The notes under the pieces: generated by a model
The model's input: only the letters and a program-made list of their open reading frames with translations
Databases searched by the model: none
What the model was told of the DNA's origin: nothing
Part shown: positions 1 to 8,284 of the stretch, piece by piece
Layout of the letters: each line of letters opens with the position of its first letter
Numbering within the stretch: position 1 is the first letter of the stretch
Program-made: the position numbers and the translations under genes
NCBI GenBank assembly: GCA_000432735.1
Contig: FR887828.1
Coordinates: 1 to 24,255 of the forward strand
Reading direction: 5' to 3'
Length of the DNA stretch: 24,255 bases
Source of the DNA: Bacteroides sp. CAG:443
GTDB lineage: Bacteria > Bacteroidota > Bacteroidia > Bacteroidales > Bacteroidaceae

Positions 1-7
1 GGTTTAG

Positions 8-85
8 TGGTGGGCGTTGACGGATTCGAACCGCCGACCCTCTGCTTGTAAGGCAGATGCTCTGAACCAGCTGAGCTAAACGCCC
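8..85 (-). tRNA. tRNA-Val, anticodon UAC
   Basis: Read on the minus strand this folds as a complete tRNA. The acceptor arms GGGCGTT and AACGCCC pair perfectly, a D-arm carries GCTC/GAGC, the anticodon stem is TCTGC/GCAGA around the loop CTTACAA, and the T-arm is GGCGG-TTCGAAT-CCGTC with one G-U pair. The loop places TAC at positions 34-36, so it reads GUA and related valine codons. The discriminator base is A, and the CCA end is encoded at 10-8. The gene has its own consensus promoter at 112-142. Bases 1-7 beyond the CCA are too few to interpret. Confidence 0.97.
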
Positions 86-111
86 TTAGCTCTCGTTCTC
101 AATTGCGGTTG

Positions 112-142
112 CAAAGGTACGGCTTTATTTTGAATATGCAAA
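112..142 (-). promoter_or_regulatory. Bacteroidetes-type promoter of tRNA-Val
   Basis: On the minus strand TTTG (142-139) is followed after 19 bases by TACCTTTG (119-112). This is an exact match to the Bacteroides primary sigma factor consensus TTTG-N19-21-TAnnTTTG. Transcription would start near base 105, about 20 bases before the mature tRNA 5' end at 85. Confidence 0.8.
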
Positions 143-233
143 TATTTGCTCTGTTTTTTTCACAAAAACCATCGTGAAGCCAGCAAAAAAGTACATTTTT
201 CACCTTCCAAACCTCTGCAACCGACTCTATATA

Positions 234-653
234 TCAGTTTCCTCGATAGGTAGAATAACCGTAAGGTGATAAAGTGATAGGCACATGATAATGTTTTTTC
301 CCCTTTATTTCGAAGGCAACCTCGACAAAAGGATAAAATGTATCCTCTCCCATCAGGTCAAAATAAGTTTTCACGTAATAAATAAGTTTATACACGCCAT
401 CGTGCTCTGTACCATCTTCCTTCAAGAAATCCTTGACACGACCGTTTTCATCGGTGAGTTTCTCTTCTATCATTTTCCATTTCCCGTCAGCCTGCTGTTT
501 ATACAGACTTATCTTCACATTAGGAGCGGGCTTTCCCTGAGTAATATCCAAAATATGGCTTGACAACTGATAGGAATTTTCCTGAGCCAAAGCGAAGCTC
601 AAAGAAAGAAACATAAGTATGCAACTTAACGCAATCTTTTTCATAAGTACCAT
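234..653 (-). CDS. Exported transthyretin-like protein, probable 5-hydroxyisourate hydrolase
   Basis: This 139-residue protein belongs to the transthyretin/hydroxyisourate hydrolase family, whose enzymes open the ring of 5-hydroxyisourate, the product of urate oxidation. Family marks are SSHILD (His33), the Arg in ENGRV (Arg72), and the C-terminal block HYHVP...SPYGYSTYRG (121-138). The last residue is Asn, where the usual ending is YRGS. A signal peptide covers about residues 1-24 (Lys-Lys, hydrophobic core, ALAQ), which predicts a periplasmic protein, unlike the cytosolic enzymes of urate degraders. The first ATG (653) is used here; the ATG at 644 gives a more typical MKK signal start and is equally possible. 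No urate oxidase or OHCU decarboxylase gene lies nearby. It follows trpS but is separated from it by a strong terminator. The fold is secure; the substrate is not. Confidence 0.82.
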   Translation of the reverse strand: MVLMKKIALSCILMFLSLSFALAQENSYQLSSHILDITQGKPAPNVKISLYKQQADGKWKMIEEKLTDENGRVKDFLKEDGTEHDGVYKLIYYVKTYFDLMGEDTFYPFVEVAFEIKGKKHYHVPITLSPYGYSTYRGN

Positions 654-725
654 TTTTTAAGATAAACAAATAATCATATATAATAAGGAACAGCCCATTT
701 TCCTTTTTTGTTCACTGATACAAAC

Positions 726-778
726 AAAAATCGCTATCCGGCAAATACAAGGTACTTGTATTTATCCGAATAGCGATT
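726..778 (-). terminator. Rho-independent terminator of trpS
   Basis: A long hairpin: arms AATCGCTATCCGG...ATACAAG and CTTGTAT...CCGAATAGCGATT close over a three-base loop. Read on the minus strand the hairpin ends in TTTTT (730-726), 34 bases after the trpS stop. It should insulate the hydrolase gene from trpS. Confidence 0.85.
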
Positions 779-811
779 TATCTTAATTATGCTTATCGTA
801 AAATCTGAACG

Positions 812-1909
812 TTATTCTTGTGCAAAACGCTTTGCCTGTTCAGCTATCAGTGCAGCATCATCAAAGTAATTGATTTTCATGGCACGACGTACTTCATCCA
901 TGGTCTGTGCGGCTGTTTCACGAGCTACTTCACAACCTTTCTTCAGCATATCGTATACTGCCGGAATATCTTTTTCGAACATTTTACGACGGTCACGTAT
1001 CGGTGCAAGTTCTTCCTGCATAATGGCTGCCAAGAATTTCTTCACCTTCATATCTCCCAAACCACCACGAGTATAGTGAGCCTTCAGCTCATCCAGACTT
1101 GCATAGTCGGGCAAATAACGTTCGAAATGTTCCGGACGGCAGAAAGCATCCAAGTACGTGAAGACACAGTTTCCTTCCAACTTACCCGGATCGCTGACCT
1201 TAATATGAGTCGGGTCAGTATACATGCTCTTTACCTTCTTTTCAACTTCATCAGCCGAATCGGCCAGATAGATGCAATTACCCAGCGACTTACTCATCTT
1301 GGCCTTACCATCGGTACCCGGCAGACGCATGCAAGCGGCATTGTCCGGCAAAAGAATTTCCGGTTCAACCAGCGTTTCACCATAAATATAATTGAAACGA
1401 CGAACAATCTCTCTGGTCTGCTCAATCATCGGTTCCTGATCTTCCCCCACCGGAACTGTCGTAGCCTTGAAAGCAGCAATATCGGCAGCCTGGCTGATAG
1501 GATAAGTAAAGAATCCTACAGGAATACTTGCTTCAAAGTTACGCATCTGAATCTCTGTCTTTACCGTAGGATTACGCTGCAGACGAGAAACAGTGACTAA
1601 ATCCATGAAATAAAAGCTCAACTCATAAAGTTCCGGTATCTGCGACTGGATGAAGATTGTAGATTTCGCAGGGTCTAGTCCGGCAGCCAGATAATCGAGA
1701 GCTACCTCAATCACATTCTGACGAACTTTTTCCGGATTATCTATATTGTCGGTCAAAGCCTGTCCATCGGCCTCGAAAACAAAGATTTTATCGTAAAGTC
1801 CTGAGTTCTGAAGTTCCACACGACGACGCAGCGAACCAACATAATGTCCGATATGCAGTTTCCCGGTTGGACGATCGCCGGTAAGTATAATTTTTTCCTT
1901 TTTCATCAT
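812..1909 (-). CDS. trpS: Tryptophan--tRNA ligase
   Basis: TrpRS joins tryptophan to tRNA-Trp in the cytoplasm using ATP. The 365-residue product has the class I signatures: TGKLHIGH (HIGH at 19-22) in the Rossmann-fold N-terminus, and KMSKS at 204-208. The block VSRLQRNPTVK (107-117) and the segment ISQAADIAAFKATTVPVGEDQ (138-158) are typical of bacterial TrpRS. Length is a little above the usual 330-350. Two adjacent ATG codons (1909 and 1906) could serve as start. A consensus promoter at 1938-1969 leaves a leader of only about 20 bases, too short for a T-box or a trp attenuator. The gene is transcribed divergently from carB and ends in a strong hairpin terminator. Confidence 0.97.
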   Translation of the reverse strand: MMKKEKIILTGDRPTGKLHIGHYVGSLRRRVELQNSGLYDKIFVFEADGQALTDNIDNPEKVRQNVIEVALDYLAAGLDPAKSTIFIQSQIPELYELSFYFMDLVTVSRLQRNPTVKTEIQMRNFEASIPVGFFTYPISQAADIAAFKATTVPVGEDQEPMIEQTREIVRRFNYIYGETLVEPEILLPDNAACMRLPGTDGKAKMSKSLGNCIYLADSADEVEKKVKSMYTDPTHIKVSDPGKLEGNCVFTYLDAFCRPEHFERYLPDYASLDELKAHYTRGGLGDMKVKKFLAAIMQEELAPIRDRRKMFEKDIPAVYDMLKKGCEVARETAAQTMDEVRRAMKINYFDDAALIAEQAKRFAQE

Positions 1910-1937
1910 TATATCTTTGAGATTTATTAATTAGCAG

Positions 1938-1969
1938 CAAAGATAAGCAAATCCTTTGTTTTCTTCAAA
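1938..1969 (-). promoter_or_regulatory. Promoter of trpS
   Basis: On the minus strand TTTG (1969-1966), 20 bases, then TATCTTTG (1945-1938): an exact Bacteroidetes primary sigma factor promoter. It interleaves with the proposed carB promoter on the other strand. Confidence 0.8.
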
Positions 1970-1985
1970 ATTAATTGTTTCTTTG
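1955..1985 (+). promoter_or_regulatory. Probable promoter of carB
   Basis: TTTG at 1955-1958, 19 bases, then TTTCTTTG at 1978-1985, one mismatch from TAnnTTTG. The start of transcription would be near 1992, giving a leader of about 40 bases. Its -33 element falls inside the spacer of the divergent trpS promoter. Confidence 0.55.
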
Positions 1986-2034
1986 CATGTATAAGACTAT
2001 GAACGACAACCATAAATCTAATTAATAAAACACC

Positions 2035-5000
2035 ATGAAGAAAGAATTGAAGAAAGTCCTGGTGCTTGGCTCAGGCGCACTTAAAATCGGTCAAGCCGGA
2101 GAATTCGATTATTCAGGCTCACAGGCTCTGAAAGCCTTGCGTGAAGAAGGTATCAGTTCTGTATTAGTAAATCCTAATATCGCTACTATCCAAACATCGG
2201 AAGGTATTGCCGACCGAGTATATTTCCTGCCGGTGACTCCTTATTTTGTAACCGAAATCATCAAGAAAGAACGTCCAGACGGTATCTTACTGGCATTTGG
2301 AGGACAGACTGCCCTGAACTGCGGTACAGAATTATACCAGACTGGAGTGCTGAAGGAATATGGTGTAAAAGTTCTGGGAACGTCGGTCGAAGCCATAATG
2401 TACACCGAAGACCGTGACCTATTTGTCAAGAAGTTGAATGAAATTGAGCTGAAAACACCCATCAGCCAGGCAGTAGAAAACATGTCGGATGCCCTGACTG
2501 CTGCACGCCGCATCGGCTATCCGGTCATGATCCGTTCGGCATATGCTCTTGGCGGACTGGGAAGTGGTATCTGTCCCAACGAGGAAAAATTCATTGAACT
2601 GGCTGAAAGCGCTTTTACCTTCTCTCCGCAGATACTGGTAGAAGAATCGCTCAAGGGATGGAAAGAAATAGAATTTGAAGTGATCCGCGATGCAAACGAT
2701 CATTGCTTTACGGTTGCCAGCATGGAAAATTTCGATCCGCTAGGCATTCATACGGGTGAATCGATCGTGGTGGCCCCAACTTGTTCTCTGACTCAGGATC
2801 AGGTTGTCATGCTCCAGGAATTATCGAAACAATGTATCCGCCATTTAGGTATCGTGGGAGAATGTAACATACAATATGCCTTTAATGCCGATTCGAACGA
2901 CTATCGTATCATTGAAGTAAATGCACGCCTCAGCCGTTCCTCTGCTTTGGCATCCAAAGCAACGGGTTATCCGCTGGCTTTCGTAGCTGCTAAAATCGCT
3001 TTAGGCTATACGCTCGATGAAATCGGTGAAATGGGTACCCCAAATTCGGCTTATGTAGCTCCTTCACTGGATTATTTAATCTGCAAAATTCCGCGCTGGG
3101 ATCTGACCAAGTTTGTCGGTGTATCACGCCGTATCGGCTCCAGCATGAAATCGGTCGGCGAAATCATGTCCATCGGACGTTCATTCGAAGAAATTATCCA
3201 GAAGGGACTTCGTATGATCGGCCAAGGCATGCATGGTTTCGTAGGCAATGACCATACACGCTTCGATAATTTGGACGATGAGCTTGCCAACCCGACCGAC
3301 TTGAGAATCTTCGCAATTGCTCAGGCACTGGAAGAGGGATACGATATTCAACGCATCTACGACCTGACCAAGATAGACCCGTGGTTCATCGGCAAGCTGA
3401 AAAACATCGTCGACTACAAAGCCAAGCTGCAATCGTACAATTCGCTGGAAGAACTTCCTGCCGAGGTTTTGCGCGAAGCAAAGGCATTAGGTTTCTCCGA
3501 CTTCCAGATTGCCCGCTTCGTACTGAAGCCTAAAGGTGGAAACATGGAAAAGGAAAATCTAATGGTACGTGCTTACCGTAAGAAACTGGGTATCCTTCCG
3601 GCTGTAAAACGCATCAATACAGTTGCTTCCGAACATCCGGAACTGACGAACTATCTATACATGACATACGGTGCCGAAGGATACGACATCAATTACTATA
3701 AGAATGAGAAATCGGTAGTCGTACTCGGCTCAGGCGCTTATCGCATCGGTTCGTCTGTAGAATTCGACTGGTGTTCTGTCAATGCTATTCAGACAGCACG
3801 CAAACTGGGATATAAGTCAATCATGATTAACTATAATCCGGAAACGGTATCGACCGACTACGATATGTGCGACCGTCTGTATTTCGATGAACTGTCATTC
3901 GAACGTGTACTCGATGTCATCGATTTGGAACAGCCTCGTGGTGTCATCGTATCCGTAGGCGGACAAATTCCGAATAACCTCGCCATGAAACTTTATCGCC
4001 AGGCGGTTCCTATTTTAGGAACATCTCCCATATCTATCGACCGTGCCGAAAACCGCAACAAATTCTCGGCCATGCTCGACCAATTAGGAATCGACCAACC
4101 CGCATGGCAGGAACTAACAAGTCTGGATGATGTTAAAGCCTTTGTGGCAAAGGTAGGTTATCCGGTATTGGTTCGTCCATCGTATGTATTGAGCGGTGCC
4201 GCCATGAACGTATGTTACGACGAAGAAGAACTTACCCGCTTCTTGCAGATGGCAAGTGAAGTATCGAAAGAATATCCGGTAGTTGTCTCTCAGTTCATGC
4301 AAGAAACCAAAGAAATAGAATTCGATGCGGTAGCCCAAAATGGCGAAATCGTAGAATATGCCATTTCCGAACACATTGAATATGCTGGCGTACATTCGGG
4401 AGATGCCACACTTGTATTCCCGGCACAACAAATTTATTTCTCTACAGCCCGCCAGATCAAAAAGATCAGTCGCCGCATTGCACAGGAACTGAATATTTCC
4501 GGTCCGTTCAATATTCAGTATCTTGCCCGTAAAAATGAAGTTAAGGTAATAGAATGTAATTTGCGTGCTTCACGCAGCTTCCCGTTTGTTTCTAAAGTTT
4601 TGAAACGTAACTTCATCGAAACAGCAACACGTATCATGCTCGACGCTCCATATACCCGTCCGGACAAGTCGGCATTCGACATCGACCGCATCGGCGTAAA
4701 GGCATCCCAGTTCTCGTTTGCCCGCCTCCAGAATGCCGATCCTGTTTTGGGCGTCGATATGTCGTCTACAGGAGAAGTCGGCTGTCTGGGCGACGACTTC
4801 AACGAAGCGCTGCTCAACGCACTGATTGCAACAGGCTATAAGATTCCGAAACAGTCGGTACTGCTCTCTTCTGGAGCGACCAAGTCGAAAGTAGACTTGC
4901 TGGATGCCAGTCACATGCTGAGTAAGAACGGTTACCACATTTATGCAACCGCCGGTACAGCGACCTTCCTCAATTCGCACGGCATACCGACCACACCTGT

Positions 5001-5259
5001 ATTCTGGCCCGACGAACGCCCACATGCCGAAAACAATGTGATGAAGATGATAGCCGAGCATAAGTTTGATTTGATAGTCAACATTCCCAAAAACCACTCC
5101 AAACGTGAGTTGACAAACGGTTATCGTATCCGGCGTGGAGCAATAGACCATAACATTCCGCTGATGACCAACGCCCGACTAGCAAAAGCTTTCATTGAAG
5201 CTTTCTGCCAGATGAAACAGGAAGATATACAAATAAAGAGCTGGCAAGAATATAAATAG
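2035..5259 (+). CDS. carB: Carbamoyl-phosphate synthase large subunit, CAD/CPS1-like type
   Basis: CarB makes carbamoyl phosphate from bicarbonate, two ATP and ammonia delivered by the glutaminase subunit CarA, feeding pyrimidine and arginine synthesis. The 1074-residue length matches E. coli CarB (1073). The internal duplication is plain: a pre-ATP-grasp segment GSGALKIGQAGEFDYSGSQ near residues 13-31 is echoed by GSGAYRIGSSVEFDW starting near 566. Two ATP-grasp domains (roughly 125-335 and 670-870) follow their segments, with an oligomerisation region between. The C-terminal MGS-like allosteric domain starts near 941. Wording such as IPRWDLTKF (from 352), LSRSSALASKATGYPLAFVAAK and SGPFNIQY (around 823) matches human CAD/CPS1 more closely than E. 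coli CarB. No carA gene is present on either side, so the partner must lie elsewhere. It starts at the ATG after an A-rich leader without a Shine-Dalgarno site and ends in a strong terminator. Confidence 0.96.
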   Translation: MKKELKKVLVLGSGALKIGQAGEFDYSGSQALKALREEGISSVLVNPNIATIQTSEGIADRVYFLPVTPYFVTEIIKKERPDGILLAFGGQTALNCGTELYQTGVLKEYGVKVLGTSVEAIMYTEDRDLFVKKLNEIELKTPISQAVENMSDALTAARRIGYPVMIRSAYALGGLGSGICPNEEKFIELAESAFTFSPQILVEESLKGWKEIEFEVIRDANDHCFTVASMENFDPLGIHTGESIVVAPTCSLTQDQVVMLQELSKQCIRHLGIVGECNIQYAFNADSNDYRIIEVNARLSRSSALASKATGYPLAFVAAKIALGYTLDEIGEMGTPNSAYVAPSLDYLICKIPRWDLTKFVGVSRRIGSSMKSVGEIMSIGRSFEEIIQKGLRMIGQGMHGFVGNDHTRFDNLDDELANPTDLRIFAIAQALEEGYDIQRIYDLTKIDPWFIGKLKNIVDYKAKLQSYNSLEELPAEVLREAKALGFSDFQIARFVLKPKGGNMEKENLMVRAYRKKLGILPAVKRINTVASEHPELTNYLYMTYGAEGYDINYYKNEKSVVVLGSGAYRIGSSVEFDWCSVNAIQTARKLGYKSIMINYNPETVSTDYDMCDRLYFDELSFERVLDVIDLEQPRGVIVSVGGQIPNNLAMKLYRQAVPILGTSPISIDRAENRNKFSAMLDQLGIDQPAWQELTSLDDVKAFVAKVGYPVLVRPSYVLSGAAMNVCYDEEELTRFLQMASEVSKEYPVVVSQFMQETKEIEFDAVAQNGEIVEYAISEHIEYAGVHSGDATLVFPAQQIYFSTARQIKKISRRIAQELNISGPFNIQYLARKNEVKVIECNLRASRSFPFVSKVLKRNFIETATRIMLDAPYTRPDKSAFDIDRIGVKASQFSFARLQNADPVLGVDMSSTGEVGCLGDDFNEALLNALIATGYKIPKQSVLLSSGATKSKVDLLDASHMLSKNGYHIYATAGTATFLNSHGIPTTPVFWPDERPHAENNVMKMIAEHKFDLIVNIPKNHSKRELTNGYRIRRGAIDHNIPLMTNARLAKAFIEAFCQMKQEDIQIKSWQEYK

Positions 5260-5283
5260 CCATATCAATCTTCACAAAATAAT

Positions 5284-5344
5284 ATTCCCTGCTTTCAAAC
5301 TTCAGATGTGTCCTACAGTCTGAATTTGGAAGCAGGGATTTTTT
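5284..5344 (+). terminator. Rho-independent terminator of carB
   Basis: The arms TCCCTGCTT...TTCAGA and TCTGAA...AAGCAGGGA form a hairpin of about 20 pairs with a few mismatches around a loop of 11-13 bases. It is followed directly by TTTTTT (5339-5344). Confidence 0.88.
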
Positions 5345-5434
5345 ATCTACATATCAAAACATTCAAGCAACTGAGTTTGTTATAACCAGATAAAAAGTTA
5401 TTGTTTCACATTCTACTTAACGATACCATACTTT

Positions 5435-6988
5435 ATGAGACTATTGATTCCAACCGCATTCGTATTATTTTTATGTTTATCTACGACCGGATGTAAGAAA
5501 GAAAAACTAGAAGAAAAAATAGAAGAGACAACAGAAGAAACCAATAGTACCTCGACCGACTCCGACAAAGATTCAAATGAAGTGAATGAAAATAAGGACG
5601 AAAAAGAAAATATCCCCATCAATGAATCGGATTTATTCAATAAATTGACAAACGGCGTCTTGCAAGGAGCCCAAGAAATAAACGTCAGAGAATTTAATAT
5701 ACCATCCAATAAAGCAGATAGTCTATATAGTGCTTTTCTGGGAAAAGATCCGTTGCTGTTTCATCTTAAAGTAAATGGAAATATCGGCTACAAAGTCGAT
5801 TTGGAGAATCCGACATACTTATCAACCTTCTTGCCGCAATATGCCATACAGCCTGTTCATATTCCAGAAATTTATCCCTCACTGGAAAAACGCATCGAAG
5901 AATTCTATTCACTTTTGGACTATCGTATGACATCTGCCGAAATTGCCTATACGCTTTATCAAAAACTATGTAAGGATGTTATTTATGGAGAAAGAAACGA
6001 TGAATATCCTTATTTGGCATACAGTTCATTCTCTGCTTTAGGAGCCTTTCTGACTCGCAAAGTCGTGTGCCAGGGATATAGCCTTTCTTATTCACTCCTA
6101 CTGAATGGACTAGGTATCCCAACCAATTATGTCACAGGAGCCATAGCAGGTACTTCCGGACATGCATGGAACAGAATTTACATTGACGGTAATTGGTATA
6201 ATGTCGATGCTACTTTTGATGATGCCAGCACCTATAAACTAACAGGAATGGGCAGCATCAACAAATATTTTCTCAGCTCCGATAATTGGTTCTATACCAT
6301 ATTCAATCATCCTCAGCCACATTTAAATTTAAAAGCAGAGATCTATACAGCATCCGGCAACAAATTTGACGATGATAAATGTGTGGTGAGAAGATACAAT
6401 CCAAAGAATGATGAAATTAAAACAGAGGCTGTATATGCCGACGGATACTGGTATTATCTGTCGATGAAAGATGAGAATATGAAGATTATCAAGAGTGACT
6501 TTAACGGACTTCGTGCAAAAGAACTCCGAAAGCTAAACGTTTCTTCCAAGGTTAGCAACTTAGATAAAGTCCAATGTACAAAAGATAGAATTTACTTTAT
6601 CGATCTTATAAACAACAAATATCACATTTGTTCTATCGATTACAACGGCAACGATTTCAGACAAGGAAAACAAATTTCATATATCGAAATTGCAAACAAG
6701 AATTTTAAATTATCTCCAGATGACAGCCAGCCGGCTCCTGTATATAAAGGGAAAGTAGCCTTAAAAGCCGAATTGATGTTAGCCCGTTTAAAGTTGCTTT
6801 ATTTCCACAGCGATGAAGATTATTTCCATTTGTCACATCCACAGGCGAAAGAGCTGGAAACATTTATTTTACAGACAGAATCTGATCTAAAAAATAAGCA
6901 AATGAATGATACACAAGCCGATATACTTGCCCAACAACTAAGAAACATACGAAAAGCATATAACCAGCCAAGTTCTATACGTCCTTGA
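5435..6988 (+). CDS. Transglutaminase-like domain lipoprotein
   Basis: This is a 517-residue predicted lipoprotein. A hydrophobic signal ends in LSTTGC, so Cys20 would be lipidated. Residues 21-62 form a highly charged, mostly acidic linker rich in Glu, Asp, Lys and Ser. The transglutaminase/cysteine-protease fold lies at about 150-290, with the expected triad: Cys212 in VVCQGYS, His243 in SGHAWN and Asp258 in YNVDATFDD. Residues 330-410 contain repeats of the YADGYWYYLS...IIKSDFNG type, like the small beta repeats of DUF5050-like propellers. The C-terminal 60 residues look helical. Catalysis could be amide cleavage or cross-linking of peptides or peptidoglycan; the substrate is unknown. The gene stands alone between two terminators. 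Its DNA is visibly AT-richer than carB (20 G/C in the 60 bases 6601-6660, against 35 in 4681-4740), which may mean later acquisition. Confidence 0.85.
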   Translation: MRLLIPTAFVLFLCLSTTGCKKEKLEEKIEETTEETNSTSTDSDKDSNEVNENKDEKENIPINESDLFNKLTNGVLQGAQEINVREFNIPSNKADSLYSAFLGKDPLLFHLKVNGNIGYKVDLENPTYLSTFLPQYAIQPVHIPEIYPSLEKRIEEFYSLLDYRMTSAEIAYTLYQKLCKDVIYGERNDEYPYLAYSSFSALGAFLTRKVVCQGYSLSYSLLLNGLGIPTNYVTGAIAGTSGHAWNRIYIDGNWYNVDATFDDASTYKLTGMGSINKYFLSSDNWFYTIFNHPQPHLNLKAEIYTASGNKFDDDKCVVRRYNPKNDEIKTEAVYADGYWYYLSMKDENMKIIKSDFNGLRAKELRKLNVSSKVSNLDKVQCTKDRIYFIDLINNKYHICSIDYNGNDFRQGKQISYIEIANKNFKLSPDDSQPAPVYKGKVALKAELMLARLKLLYFHSDEDYFHLSHPQAKELETFILQTESDLKNKQMNDTQADILAQQLRNIRKAYNQPSSIRP

Positions 6989-7026
6989 CATCAACTTCGG
7001 AACTTAACTATTTTGCCATCTATTCT

Positions 7027-7091
7027 AAAAGAGCCTTTTCAATTCTCCAGCATTGCACTTTTTTCAAATGGAGTTTTGATAAGGCTCTTTT
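7027..7091. terminator. Bidirectional terminator between the lipoprotein gene and the acetyltransferase gene
   Basis: The arms AAAAGAGCCTT (7027-7037) and AAGGCTCTTTT (7081-7091) are perfect inverted repeats, extended inward by TTCAATTCTCCA against TGGAGTTTTGA. Read either way the stem ends in four T residues, so it can serve the convergent genes on both sides. Confidence 0.8.
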
Positions 7092-7134
7092 GTATGTATC
7101 TTTTCAACCTTGACTTGTTTGTTCACCGGACGGA

Positions 7135-7698
7135 TTACTTATCATCAACATTCAACTTACGCTTGACTACAGCCGGATTGCCAACTGCCAGACTATCAGA
7201 AGGGATATCTTTCGTCACCACGCTACCGGCCCCGATAATGCAACGGTCGCCAATCGTTACTCCCGGAAGAATAATCGCTCCTCCCCCAATCCAACAATCC
7301 CGACCAATGGTTACCGGATATGAATACTCTTTGGAGGCACGACGCTCTCGGTAATCAATAGGATGATGTGGAGTATAAATCTGAACATTGGGAGCAATCA
7401 GGGTATAATCGCCTATCGTAATGTAAGCCCCGTCAAGAAACGTACATCCGGCATTGACAAACACATGCTCCCCCATACGTATGCCATGTCCGTGATCACA
7501 GAAAAAAGGAGGTTGAATGACCGATGTTGCAGGTATTCCCGGTACCAAGTCTTCCAAGACCTTACGGTAATCGTCATCGTAAAGAGTCATTGCCCGAAAC
7601 TTAGCCAAGAGTTTCTTACAATGATAAAAACTGCTCTGTATTTCAGGCGAAGTGAAATCAGCAAGCAGCCCACTTCTCATTTTTTCAATTTCATTCAT
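7135..7698 (-). CDS. Sugar O-acetyltransferase, maltose/galactoside acetyltransferase family
   Basis: A 187-residue trimeric left-handed beta-helix acetyltransferase of the LacA/Maa type, which moves an acetyl group from acetyl-CoA to a sugar hydroxyl in the cytoplasm. The N-terminal maltose-acetyltransferase helix region is at 1-55 (EKMRSGLLADF, then a CKKLLAKFRAMT stretch). Hexapeptide repeats run from about 70 to 172 (VFVNAGCTFLDGAYITIGD, IGRDCWIGGGAIILPGVTIG, IGAGSVVTKDIP). The likely catalytic His is His112 in YTPHHPID. The closing segment AVGNPAVVKRKL is typical of the family. It follows the thioredoxin-like gene by 23 bases and is probably co-transcribed. The true acceptor cannot be read from sequence. 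Confidence 0.93.
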   Translation of the reverse strand: MNEIEKMRSGLLADFTSPEIQSSFYHCKKLLAKFRAMTLYDDDYRKVLEDLVPGIPATSVIQPPFFCDHGHGIRMGEHVFVNAGCTFLDGAYITIGDYTLIAPNVQIYTPHHPIDYRERRASKEYSYPVTIGRDCWIGGGAIILPGVTIGDRCIIGAGSVVTKDIPSDSLAVGNPAVVKRKLNVDDK

Positions 7699-7721
7699 AG
7701 CAGCTCACTCAATACAATCCA

Positions 7722-8243
7722 TTATTTCAAAGCCTCTTCAATCGAATCCATTAATTTCTGAAATTCTTCAGGAGTGTATCCGATAGAAGTATATATTAAT
7801 TTTCCTTCCTTATTGAATAAATAGGCGCGAGGAATACTTTGGTCGGCAAACAATGAAAAAACTTCACGCTTCGGATCCGGATAAAGCGGGAAAGTAAACT
7901 TCTTGCGGGTGTTGTATTTTGTCAGTTCAGCATCAGTATGCTCACGACCAATCACCAGCAAACGGAAATTCTCATTATCTTTATATTTCGGATAAAGTGT
8001 AGTCTGCACTTCGGCAAGCTCCTTTTGGCAGGGTCCGCACCATGTAGCAAACAGACTCACCAAAACAACTTTACCCTTTAAGTCGGCAGGAGTAACAGTT
8101 CCATACACTTCCGAATTCAGTGTAAACTGAGGCATTGTATCACCTATTTTTACCTTTTCTGCACCGGTTTGGGCATTCGCTCTCACAAAGAGCAACATCA
8201 AAGCCATTACGACCAAGCTACCGATTTTCAACGATTTCATCAT
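7722..8243 (-). CDS. TlpA-like periplasmic thioredoxin-family protein
   Basis: A 173-residue exported thiol-disulfide protein. The signal peptide covers residues 1-24 (MMKSLK, hydrophobic core, ANA cleavage site). The AhpC/TSA-redoxin domain starts at KIGDTMPQFTL. The active site is WCGPC, with Cys69 and Cys72, and the cis-proline is in SIPRAYL (Pro138). WCGPC and the embedded alpha helix place it with TlpA/ResA reductases, which keep periplasmic cysteines reduced, for example in cytochrome c maturation, but no cytochrome gene is near. It has two adjacent ATG codons (8243, 8240). It is first gene of a pair with the acetyltransferase and diverges from yaaA. Confidence 0.93.
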   Translation of the reverse strand: MMKSLKIGSLVVMALMLLFVRANAQTGAEKVKIGDTMPQFTLNSEVYGTVTPADLKGKVVLVSLFATWCGPCQKELAEVQTTLYPKYKDNENFRLLVIGREHTDAELTKYNTRKKFTFPLYPDPKREVFSLFADQSIPRAYLFNKEGKLIYTSIGYTPEEFQKLMDSIEEALK

Positions 8244-8284
8244 ATACGATTAAAATTAAATAAAACAATTCATTCTATCACCAA

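Noticed and set aside
143..233. Terminator after the hydroxyisourate hydrolase gene
   Set aside because: Only a 5-base TTCAC/GTGAA stem with a 10-base loop is found, too weak to call despite nearby A/T runs.
818..1600. 260-codon open frame on the plus strand opposite trpS
   Set aside because: It lies wholly antisense to a secure trpS, has no family resemblance and has the irregular Cys/Phe/Ile-rich composition of a shadow frame.
4570..5151. 193-codon open frame on the minus strand opposite carB
   Set aside because: Antisense to the conserved MGS-domain region of carB, with no recognisable motif.
5376..5406. Promoter TTTG-N19-TATTGTTT before the transglutaminase-like lipoprotein gene
   Set aside because: The -7 box has two mismatches to TAnnTTTG, so I did not call it; the gene's promoter remains unlocated.
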